Positions 27,276-36,719 of a stretch of DNA of 64,000 bases are shown piece after piece. How positions within the stretch are numbered: position 1 is the first letter of the stretch; each line of letters opens with the position of its first letter. A program made the position numbers and the translations under genes. Below the pieces are notes generated by a model that ran no database searches, had not been told where the DNA came from, and saw nothing but the letters and a program-made list of their open reading frames with translations. The stretch spans positions 248,001-312,000 of the forward strand of contig NZ_AUHX01000004.1 in NCBI RefSeq assembly GCF_000423405.1, in the 5' to 3' direction. Source of the DNA: Mesonia mobilis DSM 19841 (GTDB lineage Bacteria; Bacteroidota; Bacteroidia; Flavobacteriales; Flavobacteriaceae).

Positions 27276-28739
27276 TTATTTCTCTAATTGACTTAATAAT
27301 TCTTTTACAATCTTCATATCATCAAAATCTGATCGGATACCATTTACCTCTTGGTAAGTTTCGTGACCTTTACCTGCGATCAAAATAATATCGTTAGGTT
27401 CTGCCATTACGCAAGCCGTTTTTATTGCTTGCTTGCGATTGGTAACCGCAACCACTTTCTTTACGTTTTGTGGCTCGACACCAGCTTCTACCTCTTCTAT
27501 AATTTGATCGGGATCTTCTGTTCTTGGGTTATCGCTCGTCAACACCACTTTGGTACTTAACTCTGAAGCGATATGTCCCATTTTTGGCCGCTTCGTTTTA
27601 TCGCGATCGCCACCACAACCCACTACAGTAATCAATTCTTCATTCTTTGTACGAATCACGTTGATGGTTTCTAATACATTTTTCAACGCATCGGGCGTAT
27701 GTGCGTAATCTACAATTGCGGTGATTTTTTTTTCGGAAACGAAATACTGAAATCTTCCGCTTACTGCCGTTAAATCACTGATTAACTGAAGATTTTCTAA
27801 TTCTGCTAAACCTAACAAATCTGCCGTACCATAAATAGCCGCTAAATTGTACGCGTTAAAATTACCTACCAATTTACTCCAGATCTCATTTCCGTTTAAC
27901 TTCAGTAATAAACCGCCAAAACTATTTTCGAGGATTTGCGCTTTATAATCGCTCATGGTTTTTAAACCATAAGTATATTTTTTCGCTTTGGTATTCTGAA
28001 GCATAATCGCTCCATTTTTATCGTCTGCATTGGTTAATGCAAACGCATCTTTTGGTAATTCATCAAAAAATCGCTTTTTTACATCTCGATATTCCGCAAA
28101 ACTGTTGTGGTAATCTAAATGATCATGCGATAGATTGGTGAAAATTCCGCCGGCGAATGTTAATCCGCTAGTGCGATGCTGATCGATTCCGTGAGAACTT
28201 ACTTCCATAAAGCAAAACTCCACTCCGGCATCGTTCATTTCAGCTAAATATTTATTGATGGTGATTGAATCTGGCGTGGTTAATTTTGTACCGTATTCTT
28301 TTTCTCCTACTTTAATTGCTACGGTTGAAATTAAACCAACTTTGAATCCCGCTTTTGAAAACAACTGATACAATAAGGTTGAAATCGTCGTTTTACCATT
28401 AGTTCCTGTAACACCAACCAGTTTTAAGTTTTCTGAAGGATTTCCGTAGAAATTACTCGCGATCAATGCCAGCGCCATTTTAGTATCTTCAACTTGAACA
28501 TAAGTGATTCCGCTAATTTGCGTTTCCGGTAATTCTTCACAAACAATCGCTAAAGCTCCTTGATTTTCAGCTTGACGAATAAATTGATGTCCGTCTGATA
28601 AAGCGCCACGGATCGCTACAAATACATCATTTAACTGAATTTGTCGAGAATCGAAATGCAGGTTATTGATCGCAACGCCGGTACCGCCGATCACTTTTTC
28701 AATAGAAACTTTATATAATATGTCTTTTAACTGAATCAA
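27276..28739 (-). CDS. murE: UDP-N-acetylmuramoyl-tripeptide synthetase (meso-diaminopimelate-adding)
   Basis: A 487-residue Mur ligase. [18 protein letters not shown] near residue 28, ATP loop [13 protein letters not shown] near 110, [13 protein letters not shown], and the C-terminal SDNPRTEDP, whose DNPR motif is the marker of meso-diaminopimelate-specific enzymes. So the wall peptide should contain meso-Dap. Start overlaps the ftsI stop by 4 bases. Confidence 0.95.
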   Translation of the reverse strand: MIQLKDILYKVSIEKVIGGTGVAINNLHFDSRQIQLNDVFVAIRGALSDGHQFIRQAENQGALAIVCEELPETQISGITYVQVEDTKMALALIASNFYGNPSENLKLVGVTGTNGKTTISTLLYQLFSKAGFKVGLISTVAIKVGEKEYGTKLTTPDSITINKYLAEMNDAGVEFCFMEVSSHGIDQHRTSGLTFAGGIFTNLSHDHLDYHNSFAEYRDVKKRFFDELPKDAFALTNADDKNGAIMLQNTKAKKYTYGLKTMSDYKAQILENSFGGLLLKLNGNEIWSKLVGNFNAYNLAAIYGTADLLGLAELENLQLISDLTAVSGRFQYFVSEKKITAIVDYAHTPDALKNVLETINVIRTKNEELITVVGCGGDRDKTKRPKMGHIASELSTKVVLTSDNPRTEDPDQIIEEVEAGVEPQNVKKVVAVTNRKQAIKTACVMAEPNDIILIAGKGHETYQEVNGIRSDFDDMKIVKELLSQLEK

Positions 28740-30703
28740 ATTGATGAAATTAAAATTTGCTGATTGGGTTTTACTTTTTCTCCCTTTTGAATCGATTGCT
28801 TTTTGATCTTACCAGAACCATTAAGTTTTACCTGTAAACCTAAATTCTCTAAAATCGCCACCGCATCCATCGCGGGAAGTCCTTTTACATCGGGAACGAT
28901 GGTTTTATATTTTTGAGAAACCGCAAAGTATTTCTCGAAGTCTTTATTAACTTCATTATTTGTCGCCTCCTGCTGATCGATTTGATCTACGTTTGGCGTA
29001 TCGGTATAAATTTTTTGAGCGATGGTTTTAAAAACCGGACCGGCCACAATATTCCCGTAATAACCAATACTTCGATCAGGTTTACTAATCACGACAATGC
29101 AAGAATACTCAGGATTTTCTGCCGGAAAATAACCTGCAAACGAAGCGATATATTCTGAACCACCTTTCCCGGCGCCATAACCTGTTAGACAAGTTCCTGT
29201 TTTACCGGCCATCGAAAAGTTTTCATTATAAATATTGGTTGCCGTACCACGTTTTACCGTTTGCCTCATCATCTCACGAACCTTTTCTGCAGTTTCTTTT
29301 GAACACACCGAATTCTGAATAACCGGCTCGTTATAATCGTAAATAATCTTATCGCGATCGCGTACCTCTTTGATCAACCTAGGCTTGATCATTACGCCAT
29401 CGTTTGCAATAGCATTATAAAATGCTAAAGTTTGTAAAGGCGTAATAGAAACTCCGTAACCAAAAGACATCCACGGCAGCGTTGTCCCGTACCAATTGCT
29501 ATCGTCCGGATGCGGAATTTTAGGAGAACCTTCTCCTTTAATTTCTAAACCAATTTTTCGGTTTAAGCCCATATAATCTAAACGATTTACAAAAGCTTCC
29601 GGTTTGTCTTTATAGCCTTCATAAATAAATTTTGAAAAAGCAGTGTTTGAAGAAACCTCGAATGCACGCGCTACCGAAATCTCACCGTAACCTCCACGAT
29701 GAGAATCACGAACTACGCGATCGTAATATTTTACTGTTCCGTCTTCGGTATCGACCACATCGGCTGTATCGACCACTTTATCTTCTAAAGCGGCGACCAT
29801 TGCCATTAATTTGAAAGTACTGCCGGGTTCGTGCGACTCCCAAACTGCATAATTTCTTTTTTCGTAATATTTACCATCATCGGTTCGACCTAAATTGGCC
29901 ATCGCTTTAATTTCTCCGGTTTTGGTTTCCATCACCACCACGGTTCCGTGATCTGCCTGAAAACGTTCTAACTGAGAAAGCAATGCGTGATGCGCAATAT
30001 CTTGAATATTAATATCGATGGTTGAAACGACATCTAACCCGTCTTTTGGTTCACGTTCGTTTTCATCACTAATCGGTTTCCATTGTCCTTGAGCAATTTT
30101 TTGTTTTAAACGATGACCATCTTTCCCTTTTAAATATTCATCGTAAGCACCTTCTAAACCGGCTTGACCGTGACCTACAGTTCGCTCTCCGATTTTCCCT
30201 AATGGGCGCTGTCTAACTGTACGTTGTTCTGAAATAAAACCACCTTTATAAGCTCCTAAGCGAAACATCGGGAATTCTTTAATTTTCACGTATTGTGAAT
30301 AACCAACACCTCTCGCCACTAAGAAATAACGATTTTTGTTAGCGCGTGCTCTTCGTAAAACATTTACATAATACGACTCGGGCTTACCAAACATTTTTGA
30401 AAGCTCCTTAGCTAATGGATTTAAGTATAAATCGAAATTTTCCTGAGAAACGGTTAACGCATCAAAACGAATATCATACTCCGGTACCGAAGTCGCCAAA
30501 AGATTTCCTTCAGCATCGTATAAATTTCCGCGATTCGCGGGGATCGTAAAGTTTTTATACACGCGCTTATCTGAAAGCTCTTTGTATTTTTCACCTTCAG
30601 CAATCTGAATATTCACCAACTTAAACGCGATCGCAAAAGCAAATAGCAAAATACCGCCGGCGATAATGTAAAGTCTATACAATATGTGTTTTTCTGTTGC
30701 CAA
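28736..30703 (-). CDS. ftsI: Septal penicillin-binding protein FtsI with PASTA domain
   Basis: A 655-residue class B transpeptidase. N-terminal membrane helix (about 8-28), dimerisation region with RGNLYDAEGNLLA, then the penicillin-binding domain: SxxK in EPGSTFKLM (about residue 295), SSN in EVSSNTAFSK (about 350) and KTGT (about 500). The last 55 residues form one PASTA domain (VPDVKGLPAMDAVAIL onward). The substrate-facing domain is periplasmic. PASTA domains are uncommon in proteobacterial FtsI but usual in this phylum. Confidence 0.95.
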   Translation of the reverse strand: MATEKHILYRLYIIAGGILLFAFAIAFKLVNIQIAEGEKYKELSDKRVYKNFTIPANRGNLYDAEGNLLATSVPEYDIRFDALTVSQENFDLYLNPLAKELSKMFGKPESYYVNVLRRARANKNRYFLVARGVGYSQYVKIKEFPMFRLGAYKGGFISEQRTVRQRPLGKIGERTVGHGQAGLEGAYDEYLKGKDGHRLKQKIAQGQWKPISDENEREPKDGLDVVSTIDINIQDIAHHALLSQLERFQADHGTVVVMETKTGEIKAMANLGRTDDGKYYEKRNYAVWESHEPGSTFKLMAMVAALEDKVVDTADVVDTEDGTVKYYDRVVRDSHRGGYGEISVARAFEVSSNTAFSKFIYEGYKDKPEAFVNRLDYMGLNRKIGLEIKGEGSPKIPHPDDSNWYGTTLPWMSFGYGVSITPLQTLAFYNAIANDGVMIKPRLIKEVRDRDKIIYDYNEPVIQNSVCSKETAEKVREMMRQTVKRGTATNIYNENFSMAGKTGTCLTGYGAGKGGSEYIASFAGYFPAENPEYSCIVVISKPDRSIGYYGNIVAGPVFKTIAQKIYTDTPNVDQIDQQEATNNEVNKDFEKYFAVSQKYKTIVPDVKGLPAMDAVAILENLGLQVKLNGSGKIKKQSIQKGEKVKPNQQILISSI

Positions 30704-30706
30704 GAA

Positions 30707-31024
30707 TTACTTCTTATTTAAGATGACTATTTTTTGTGGTGGATTTTTAGACAAACCCAAACCGGTACCTTCTAATTGTTTTAAAATGGTCGATTCCATT
30801 TTTAGCTGCATAAGATTTTTTTCTAAATCGACATGCTCACTTCTTAACTCTCTTACTTGTTTATTTAACCTTGCAATCTCATGTACTTTTCGCTCTGCAC
30901 TATGCGAACAAGCGATCATGACAATTGCCAAAGCCGTACAAAACAGAATAAAACTCCAGTTTTTAAGCGCATCATCGCTTATTAAAAACTTTCCTTTTAA
31001 AAAATCGTAGATACTGTTTTTCAT
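30707..31024 (-). CDS. ftsL: FtsL-like divisome protein
   Basis: A 105-residue bitopic protein: short cytoplasmic part, transmembrane helix at about 26-42, then a heptad-rich coiled coil (ARLNKQVRELRSEHVDLEKN) ending in a short polar tail. Sequence conservation of FtsL is poor; the call relies on size, topology and the position between rsmH and ftsI, with 3-base gaps on both sides. It is expected to bridge to an FtsB-like partner. Confidence 0.8.
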   Translation of the reverse strand: MKNSIYDFLKGKFLISDDALKNWSFILFCTALAIVMIACSHSAERKVHEIARLNKQVRELRSEHVDLEKNLMQLKMESTILKQLEGTGLGLSKNPPQKIVILNKK

Positions 31025-31027
31025 TAC

Positions 31028-31933
31028 CTAAATTTTTTCTCCTACTCGAAGTTTTGCACTTCTCGCTCTGTTATTCTGTTGAATCTCTTCTTTTGTAGGA
31101 ACTACTAATTTCCCTACTTTTTTAAACGGAACCTCTACTCTACCAAACACATCTTTTTCCGGCTCGCCTTCAAAAAGTCCGTTTCTTATATATCTTTTCA
31201 CCAAACGATCTTCTAAGGAATGATACGAGATCAAACTAATGCGACCGCCTTTCTCTAAAACTTGCTCGGTTTGTTTTAAAAACTCTTTCAACACTTCAAT
31301 CTCCTGATTCACTTCAATACGAATCGCTTGATAGATTTGCGCCAAGATTTTAAACTCCCGATGTTTAAAAAGATGCGGCATTAATAATTCTTTTAACTGA
31401 TCTCCGGTTTCAATAGGATTCACGCTTCTTTCTTCAACAATTACTCTTGCTAGCTTTGGCGCATTTTTCAATTCACCATATTGATAAAAAACCGAACGTA
31501 ATTGTTCTTCAGTATACTCATTAATCACTTCGTAAGCGCTCAACTTACTGGTTTGATCCATTCGCATATCTAAACGTGAATCGTAACGAGTTGAAAAACC
31601 ACGTTCCGCCACATCGAATTGATGAGAAGAAACTCCAAAATCTCCTAAAACTCCATCTACAGTTTTGTGACCGTAAAATCTTAAGAACTGACGTAGAAAT
31701 CGAAAATTTTCAGGAATCAAAGTAAAGCGTTTATCGTCGATCACATTTTGCTTAGCATCAGGATCTTGATCGAAAGCCAATAATTTTCCGTTTTCTCCAA
31801 GACGACTCAAAATTTCTCGAGAATGACCACCGCCGCCAAACGTCACATCTACGTAAACGCCGTCGGGTTTAATATTTAAACCATCTACAGTTTCTTTTAA
31901 CAATACCGGATTATGATATTCCAAGTTCTTCAT
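31028..31933 (-). CDS. rsmH: 16S rRNA (cytosine1402-N4)-methyltransferase
   Basis: A 301-residue SAM-dependent methyltransferase. Motifs: YHNPVLLKETVDGL at the start, the SAM loop VDVTFGGGGHSREIL near residue 31, DFGVSSHQFD near 100, RGFSTRYDSRLDMRMD and the C-terminal ISYHSLEDRLVKRYI. Modifies C1402 in the ribosomal P site. The start lies inside the mraZ end (23-base overlap). Confidence 0.96.
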   Translation of the reverse strand: MKNLEYHNPVLLKETVDGLNIKPDGVYVDVTFGGGGHSREILSRLGENGKLLAFDQDPDAKQNVIDDKRFTLIPENFRFLRQFLRFYGHKTVDGVLGDFGVSSHQFDVAERGFSTRYDSRLDMRMDQTSKLSAYEVINEYTEEQLRSVFYQYGELKNAPKLARVIVEERSVNPIETGDQLKELLMPHLFKHREFKILAQIYQAIRIEVNQEIEVLKEFLKQTEQVLEKGGRISLISYHSLEDRLVKRYIRNGLFEGEPEKDVFGRVEVPFKKVGKLVVPTKEEIQQNNRARSAKLRVGEKI

Positions 31934-32381
31934 CGAGTCCTCCCATTACTTCTTCCGCTAGATCTGCAAAGTCGTCGGTTGCATCTTCAATAGCGGCTTC
32001 ATATTTATTCTTATCCCAAATTTCTACGATATTCACCGCAGAAGACAGGACAATTTCTTTAGATAATTCAGCAAAATTCAAAAGGTCTTTTGGCACGAGA
32101 AGACGCCCATTTGCATCCACCTCAACCATTTTAACCCCAGCGGTAAACCTTCTAATAAAGTCGTTGTTTTTCTTTTTGAAGCGGTTAAGCGAGTTTACTT
32201 TCTTCATTAAAGCATTCCACTCGCTCATCGGGTATAACTCTATACAAGGCTGAAACACAGAACGCTTCAAAACAAAACCATCTTCTAACATTGGCAGAAG
32301 TTGTGATTTTAGTTTTGAAGGCACCATTAATCGACCTTTCGCATCGATCTTACATTCGTATGAGCCTATTAAATTTACCAC
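31911..32381 (-). CDS. mraZ: Transcriptional regulator MraZ
   Basis: MraZ has two AbrB-like swapped-hairpin repeats. Repeat 1 is IGSYECKIDAKGRLMVPSKL and repeat 2 MVEVDANGRLLVPKDLL, each with the DxxGR...P pattern. The frame is open from 32432, but the family starts at VNLIGSYECK; GTG at 32381 (156 residues) is therefore chosen. The upstream ATG would also lie over the GTGG operator repeats. MraZ binds such repeats as a ring-shaped oligomer and usually represses its own cluster. Confidence 0.92.
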   Translation of the reverse strand: MVNLIGSYECKIDAKGRLMVPSKLKSQLLPMLEDGFVLKRSVFQPCIELYPMSEWNALMKKVNSLNRFKKKNNDFIRRFTAGVKMVEVDANGRLLVPKDLLNFAELSKEIVLSSAVNIVEIWDKNKYEAAIEDATDDFADLAEEVMGGLDEELGIS

Positions 32382-32415
32382 GCTAAGAATTCTTAGTTCA
32401 AATATATTGAAAATA

Positions 32416-32442
32416 TTACCACTTTTTACCACATTTTACCAC
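32416..32442 (-). promoter_or_regulatory. Probable MraZ operator: three GTGGTAA repeats at 10-bp spacing
   Basis: On the minus strand GTGGTAA occurs at 32442-32436, 32432-32426 and 32422-32416, exactly 10 bases apart, 35-61 bases before the mraZ GTG. The form AAAGTGG matches the 10-bp-periodic repeats known to bind MraZ in Mycoplasma, and resembles the TGGG repeats of E. coli. The spacing is one helical turn. Confidence 0.75.
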
Positions 32443-32523
32443 ATTGTTGATAAGTTTTAAATCCTTAACTGTATTCAACTCCTAAAAACCCTTACAATTA
32501 CTGATAATTAGCGATTTACAAAA

Positions 32524-32538
32524 AGTGGAGATTAGTGG
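32524..32538 (+). promoter_or_regulatory. Second MraZ-like box: two AGTGG at 10-bp spacing
   Basis: AGTGG at 32524-32528 and 32534-32538 on the plus strand, again 10 bases apart (AAAAGTGGAGATTAGTGGTAA). It faces the rightward hydrolase/engB unit and is in opposite orientation to the mraZ-proximal triplet. Confidence 0.5.
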
Positions 32539-32631
32539 TAAGAATTTTCTAAAAGAATGCCTTTATCTTGTGAATAAAAAAGCTTTTCGTGTTGATAACA
32601 GATTATTTATTCATTCTTAAACAATAATCTC

Positions 32632-32639
32632 TATATTTG
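32632..32639 (+). promoter_or_regulatory. -7 box TATATTTG for the hydrolase-engB unit
   Basis: Perfect TAnnTTTG match, 25 bases before the ATG at 32665. The -33 element is weak. Confidence 0.5.
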
Positions 32640-32664
32640 CGTTTGCTAACCGCAATTCTTATTG

Positions 32665-33429
32665 ATGAAAGAAGAAATTAAATCGGAAGGAAAGTTTAAT
32701 TATATTGAAAAAGGAGAAGGCACTCCAATAATTATCCTACATGGTTTAATGGGAGGTTTAAGTAACTTTGACGGTGTAGCACAATTTTTTCCGGAGAACG
32801 GTTACAAAGTTGTGATTCCTGAACTTCCACTATATTCCATGCCGCTGCTTAAAACCAGTGTGAGCAACTTTGCAAAATATATTAAGGAGTTTATTGACTT
32901 TAAAAATTATTCTGAAGTAATTTTATTAGGAAACTCTTTAGGAGGTCACATCGCATTGTTGACCACCAAGCTATATCCTCAAAAAATTAAAGGCTTAGTA
33001 ATTACCGGAAGCTCGGGGCTTTACGAAAGCGCTATGGGCGAAAGTTATCCTAAACGCGGTGATTACGATTATATTAAAAAGAAAGCTGAAAATGTTTTTT
33101 ACGATCCTGCGGTAGCGACAAAAGAGATCGTAGATGATGTTTTTGAAACGGTAAACGATCGTAATAAATTGGTAAAAACTTTAGCCATTGCCAAAAGTGC
33201 TATTAGACACAATATGGCGAAAGATTTACCAAAAATGCATACCGAAACTTGTATTATTTGGGGAAAACAAGACAATGTTACTCCGCCGGAAGTAGCCGAA
33301 GATTTTAATAAACTTCTTCCTAATTCTGAATTATACTGGATCGACAAGTGTGGCCACGCTGCGATGATGGAACATCCAGATGAGTTTAACCAATTGCTCA
33401 ACCATTGGTTAAAAGAAAAGCAATTATAA
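32665..33429 (+). CDS. Alpha/beta-fold hydrolase
   Basis: A 254-residue alpha/beta hydrolase. Oxyanion-region ILHGLMGG near residue 25, nucleophile elbow GNSLGG with S91, acid in WGKQDNVTPPE near 205, and catalytic His in DKCGHAAMMEHP near 233. No signal peptide; a cytoplasmic esterase or C-C hydrolase is likely, substrate unknown. ATG at 32665 is preferred to TTG at 32662. The stop is 3 bases before engB, so the genes form one unit. Confidence 0.85.
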   Translation: MKEEIKSEGKFNYIEKGEGTPIIILHGLMGGLSNFDGVAQFFPENGYKVVIPELPLYSMPLLKTSVSNFAKYIKEFIDFKNYSEVILLGNSLGGHIALLTTKLYPQKIKGLVITGSSGLYESAMGESYPKRGDYDYIKKKAENVFYDPAVATKEIVDDVFETVNDRNKLVKTLAIAKSAIRHNMAKDLPKMHTETCIIWGKQDNVTPPEVAEDFNKLLPNSELYWIDKCGHAAMMEHPDEFNQLLNHWLKEKQL

Positions 33430-33432
33430 GCC

Positions 33433-34029
33433 ATGGATATTAAATCTGCCAAATTTGTAATTAGCAACAGTGACGTTAAAAAATGTCCTGAAAGCAATTT
33501 ACCGGAATATGCTTTTATAGGAAGAAGTAATGTTGGTAAATCTTCGCTGATCAATATGTTAACAAAGCGAAAAAGCTTAGCTAAAACATCGGGCAGACCA
33601 GGAAAAACGCAACTTATTAATCACTTTCTCATTAACCAAGAATGGCATTTGGTAGATTTACCGGGTTATGGTTATGCACGAGTCAGCAAAAAAGAGAAAA
33701 AGACTTTTCAGAAATTTATTACCGATTATTTTAAGAACAGAAAACAACTGGTTTCTGCTTTTATTTTAGTCGATTCTCGCCACGAACCGCAAAAAATAGA
33801 TCTTGAATTTATGCAGTGGTTGGGCGAACATATGATTCCGTTTGCGATTATCTTCACAAAAGTTGATAAATTGAAGCCGAATGCTTTAGAGCGTAATATT
33901 GAAGATTACCAAAAGAAGCTTTTAGAAACTTGGGCAAGCGTACCACCTTATTTTGTTACTTCTTCTTCCAAAGAAATTGGTCGAGACGAGCTTTTAAATT
34001 ACATCGAAGAGATTAATAATTCGCTATAA
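33433..34029 (+). CDS. engB: Ribosome biogenesis GTPase EngB (YihA/YsxC)
   Basis: A 198-residue GTPase required for large ribosomal subunit assembly. G1 [12 protein letters not shown] near residue 31, G2 [10 protein letters not shown]3 [10 protein letters not shown] near 75, G4 TKVDK near 139, and G5 TSSSKEIG near 176. Typical length, one domain. Follows the hydrolase by 3 bases. Confidence 0.95.
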   Translation: MDIKSAKFVISNSDVKKCPESNLPEYAFIGRSNVGKSSLINMLTKRKSLAKTSGRPGKTQLINHFLINQEWHLVDLPGYGYARVSKKEKKTFQKFITDYFKNRKQLVSAFILVDSRHEPQKIDLEFMQWLGEHMIPFAIIFTKVDKLKPNALERNIEDYQKKLLETWASVPPYFVTSSSKEIGRDELLNYIEEINNSL

Positions 34030-34040
34030 AATTCTTCCGC

Positions 34041-34400
34041 TTACACTCTAGATTTCAATAAATTAATCAGCTCTTTTGTAGTAGTGAGTTGATTTAATTC
34101 TTCCGAAGAAATAAGTACTTCTAAACTCCCTTGATTTTCGATTAAGACAATCGGAAATTTAAATTTATAACCAAATTTTGATGCGTATTGTTTTTGAAAT
34201 TCATCTTTATGGAGAAACTCTAATTCATGCGAAGATGCTTTTCTAAAATTTCTCCATAATCGATGTTCTGTAAATGTGTTATGGGTAAGTTTACACAAAT
34301 TACACGTATAAGTGCTTGGGCGTAAAAGTTTATGCGCTACATCTAATAAAGTGTTTGCTTTACCAGAATTTGCATTATAAACCATTACGAGTTTTGCCAT
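34041..34400 (-). CDS. Conserved hypothetical protein with CxxC, in gld neighbourhood
   Basis: A 119-residue cytoplasmic protein. It begins MAKLVMVYNANSGKANTLLD and has a CNLC pair (C33, C36) followed by a His-rich stretch (LTHNTFTEH), which might bind a metal, then WRNFRK and a C-terminal helical part. Similar proteins are often labelled GTPase, but no complete P-loop or other GTPase motif is visible (NANSGKAN is too short of the consensus). Its start abuts the gldC stop, so it belongs to the leftward gldB-gldC unit. Confidence 0.65.
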   Translation of the reverse strand: MAKLVMVYNANSGKANTLLDVAHKLLRPSTYTCNLCKLTHNTFTEHRLWRNFRKASSHELEFLHKDEFQKQYASKFGYKFKFPIVLIENQGSLEVLISSEELNQLTTTKELINLLKSRV

Positions 34401-34735
34401 TACTCTTTTTTCAGTTCTAATTTATCAGCAAAATAATCGCAGAAATCTTTCATGGTTTCCATCATTTTTTCATCTTCGGTAGCGCGGTAAAACGTATCAC
34501 TCATCGCCACTAAAGTTTGATGAAAGAACACCTTCATCTCATCGACCGGCATATCTTTGGTCCATAGATCGATACGCAAAGTTTCTTGCTGCTTGCTATC
34601 CCAAAGTGAAAGTAACATTGCTTTTGCTTCTTCATTATTAATACCGCCGTCTTGCGCGCTCCAGTTTAAATTCTCGGGCACGTTATTTTCGTCGACCTCA
34701 ACTTGTATTTTTATTTCAGACTTTTTATTTGACAT
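34400..34735 (-). CDS. gldC: Gliding motility protein GldC
   Basis: A 111-residue soluble protein with the GldC pattern: KSEIKIQVEVDENNVPENLNW near the N-terminus, GGINNEEAKAMLLSLWD, LWTKDMPVDEMKVFFHQTL and a C-terminal helical tail. In Flavobacterium johnsoniae, GldC modulates gliding and is not absolutely required. It lies two bases after gldB and is followed directly by the CxxC protein. Confidence 0.9.
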   Translation of the reverse strand: MSNKKSEIKIQVEVDENNVPENLNWSAQDGGINNEEAKAMLLSLWDSKQQETLRIDLWTKDMPVDEMKVFFHQTLVAMSDTFYRATEDEKMMETMKDFCDYFADKLELKKE

Positions 34736-34737
34736 GC

Positions 34738-35703
34738 TTATGGTTTTCTAGGTTTGTAATTCGATTTTTTAAATAATTCTTCCGCATCGGTTTGCAGCAA
34801 TTCTGACAACGAAACATCCGGGTTTTTCTCTGCAAACTGTCGCACAATTTGCCATCCCATATATTGCCCTAATTGTGGCGGACTTTCATTATCTAACTGC
34901 AATCTAAATTTTGAAAAAGGCGCTAAATTAATAAATCTTCGCTGCAATTCACTATCGGTATCGTAAAGAACTTCGTGCTCTATAAAATATCGCCAAATTT
35001 GCTCTTCGTTAGTTAATGCCCATTCCATTTCTTTTTCAGTATAACCCATTCGTTGCGCTTCAGAAAAATTAGGAATTAAGCGATCTTTCAGATATAATAT
35101 TTTACCGTAATAAACCATTGCTGCCAAGAAGGTTCTGCCTTGTGGTTGCGGTACAAATTGCTCGGCATAAGCAGTTGCCATATCGGGAACAATTTGTTCT
35201 TTGCGAAAGTTTTTCTTTAAATATTCTTGTAAACCAATGTAAAACTTGTGCTCTTCACCTAAATACGTATCTAACGAAACCAAGACCACGCTATCTGCCA
35301 CGATCACTTTATTGCGATAATCGACTTCTGAAGTAACCGTAATTACCTTAGGTACTTGAAACTGCGGAAAATAATATTTTAAATGCTGAAAAAGACTTTC
35401 TATCTTTTCCTCTTGCTCAAACTTCGGAAAGGCTTTTACAGTTTCCCGATTTAATTCTTGCTGAATTGTATCGTTCATCATATTTACCCAAACAGAATCG
35501 GGATATTGCTTCGGAAATAAAAGCGGATATTCTTTTTTTAACTGCGGAAGATCTTCCGGCGTAGCTTCAGCAAAAACTTTATCGAAACGATCGATTTTTA
35601 CTTCTACCGGAATTTTAGAGATTTCTTCTTCAACTGCGCTTTCATTATTACAACTTATTAGTAATCCAATTGTGAGAAATAGAAATGCTATTTTTTTAAT
35701 CAT
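34738..35703 (-). CDS. gldB: Gliding motility lipoprotein GldB
   Basis: A 321-residue lipoprotein: signal peptide with lipobox LLIS-C18, then the GldB domain with KIDRFDKVFAEA near residue 37, YPLLFPKQYPDSVW, the central VPDMATAYAEQFVPQPQGRT and WRYFIEHEVLYDTDSELQRRF, and a Zn-protease-like layout with HEVLY. It is anchored in the envelope and needed for gliding and type IX secretion in F. johnsoniae. Leads the gldB-gldC-CxxC unit; divergent from nadE. Confidence 0.93.
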   Translation of the reverse strand: MIKKIAFLFLTIGLLISCNNESAVEEEISKIPVEVKIDRFDKVFAEATPEDLPQLKKEYPLLFPKQYPDSVWVNMMNDTIQQELNRETVKAFPKFEQEEKIESLFQHLKYYFPQFQVPKVITVTSEVDYRNKVIVADSVVLVSLDTYLGEEHKFYIGLQEYLKKNFRKEQIVPDMATAYAEQFVPQPQGRTFLAAMVYYGKILYLKDRLIPNFSEAQRMGYTEKEMEWALTNEEQIWRYFIEHEVLYDTDSELQRRFINLAPFSKFRLQLDNESPPQLGQYMGWQIVRQFAEKNPDVSLSELLQTDAEELFKKSNYKPRKP

Positions 35704-35740
35704 ACTCCTGTTCTTATGATTGCTTTAACGCCCGTAAACG

Positions 35741-35770
35741 TTTATAATTATACTTAAAAGCTTATTTTTG
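35741..35770 (+). promoter_or_regulatory. Promoter of nadE (TTTA-N18-TATTTTTG)
   Basis: TATTTTTG at 35763-35770 matches TAnnTTTG exactly; TTTA at 35741-35744 is a near -33 element. The nadE start is 36 bases downstream. Confidence 0.55.
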
Positions 35771-35806
35771 TAGCAAAGGTAATTTATAAACTTAAAATAG
35801 TAGTCC

Positions 35807-36595
35807 ATGCAAACTCAAAAAGTAGTAGATCATATTGTTCACTGGTTAAAAGATTATGCTGAAAAAGCCAATGTAAAAGGTTTTGTGATTGGTATTAGCG
35901 GCGGAATTGACTCTGCAGTAACCTCTACGCTTTGTGCGAAAACAGGATTAAAAGTTAAGTGTTTAGAAATGCCTATTCATCAAGCCGAAAATCAAGTAAG
36001 TCGAGCTTTACGCCATATAGATTGGTTAAAAGAAAACTTTGATGATGTTGAATTACAACAAGTAAATCTTACTCCGGTTTTTGATAGTTTATTAGCCTCT
36101 TTACCGAAGGTTGAAAATGAAGAAGAACGGTTTATGTCGTTAGCCAATACTCGCGCCAGATTACGTATGACGTCGCTTTACTATTTTGCTGCTTTAGAAA
36201 GTTTGCTAGTTGCCGGAACGGGAAATAAAGTGGAAGATTTTGGTGTTGGTTTTTACACAAAATACGGCGATGGCGGTGTAGATTTGAGTCCGATCGCAGA
36301 TCTATTAAAAACAGAAGTTTATGAAATCGCTGAGCATTTAGGGATTCACGAAGAAATTTTAACCGCAGCGCCAACCGATGGTTTATGGGGTGATGATCGT
36401 ACCGATGAAGACCAGATCGGAGCAACTTACCCAGAGTTAGAATGGGCGATGCATATGGATGATCTTGGTAAAACAGCCGATAATTTTGAAGGTCGAAAAT
36501 TAGAAGTTTTCAAAATCTACAAAAAACTAAACACCGCTAACCAACATAAAATGCAACCTATACCGGTTTGTGAAATTCCGTTGAATTTGAAGTAA
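35807..36595 (+). CDS. nadE: NAD(+) synthase
   Basis: A 262-residue ammonia-dependent NAD synthetase that amidates nicotinate adenine dinucleotide with ATP. The PP-loop SGGIDS is at residues 31-36; also VAGTGNKVEDFGVGFYTKYGDG near 132, and PTDGLWGDDRTDEDQIGATYPELE near 187. There is no glutaminase domain, so ammonia is the direct donor. Divergent from gldB, an arrangement familiar from other Flavobacteriaceae. Confidence 0.95.
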   Translation: MQTQKVVDHIVHWLKDYAEKANVKGFVIGISGGIDSAVTSTLCAKTGLKVKCLEMPIHQAENQVSRALRHIDWLKENFDDVELQQVNLTPVFDSLLASLPKVENEEERFMSLANTRARLRMTSLYYFAALESLLVAGTGNKVEDFGVGFYTKYGDGGVDLSPIADLLKTEVYEIAEHLGIHEEILTAAPTDGLWGDDRTDEDQIGATYPELEWAMHMDDLGKTADNFEGRKLEVFKIYKKLNTANQHKMQPIPVCEIPLNLK

Positions 36596-36719
36596 AGAAT
36601 TTTTTATTCAACTTGAATATTTGGTTAAATTAAACAGAATGAGATTTTTGATTGACGCTTCGAAGAGGTTATCGTGACCATTGGAGATGATGAGAACAGA
36701 AGTTATTTCAACTAAAAAA

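Noticed and set aside
34041-34400. P-loop GTPase annotation for the CxxC protein
   Set aside because: NANSGKAN does not satisfy GxxxxGK[ST], and no other G motifs are present.
36600-36719. Possible remnant of a PIN-like toxin gene (reads MRFLIDASKRLS then stop, and later IVTIGDDENRSYFN in another frame)
   Set aside because: Only two short peptide pieces in different frames with a stop between them; too little to claim a pseudogene.
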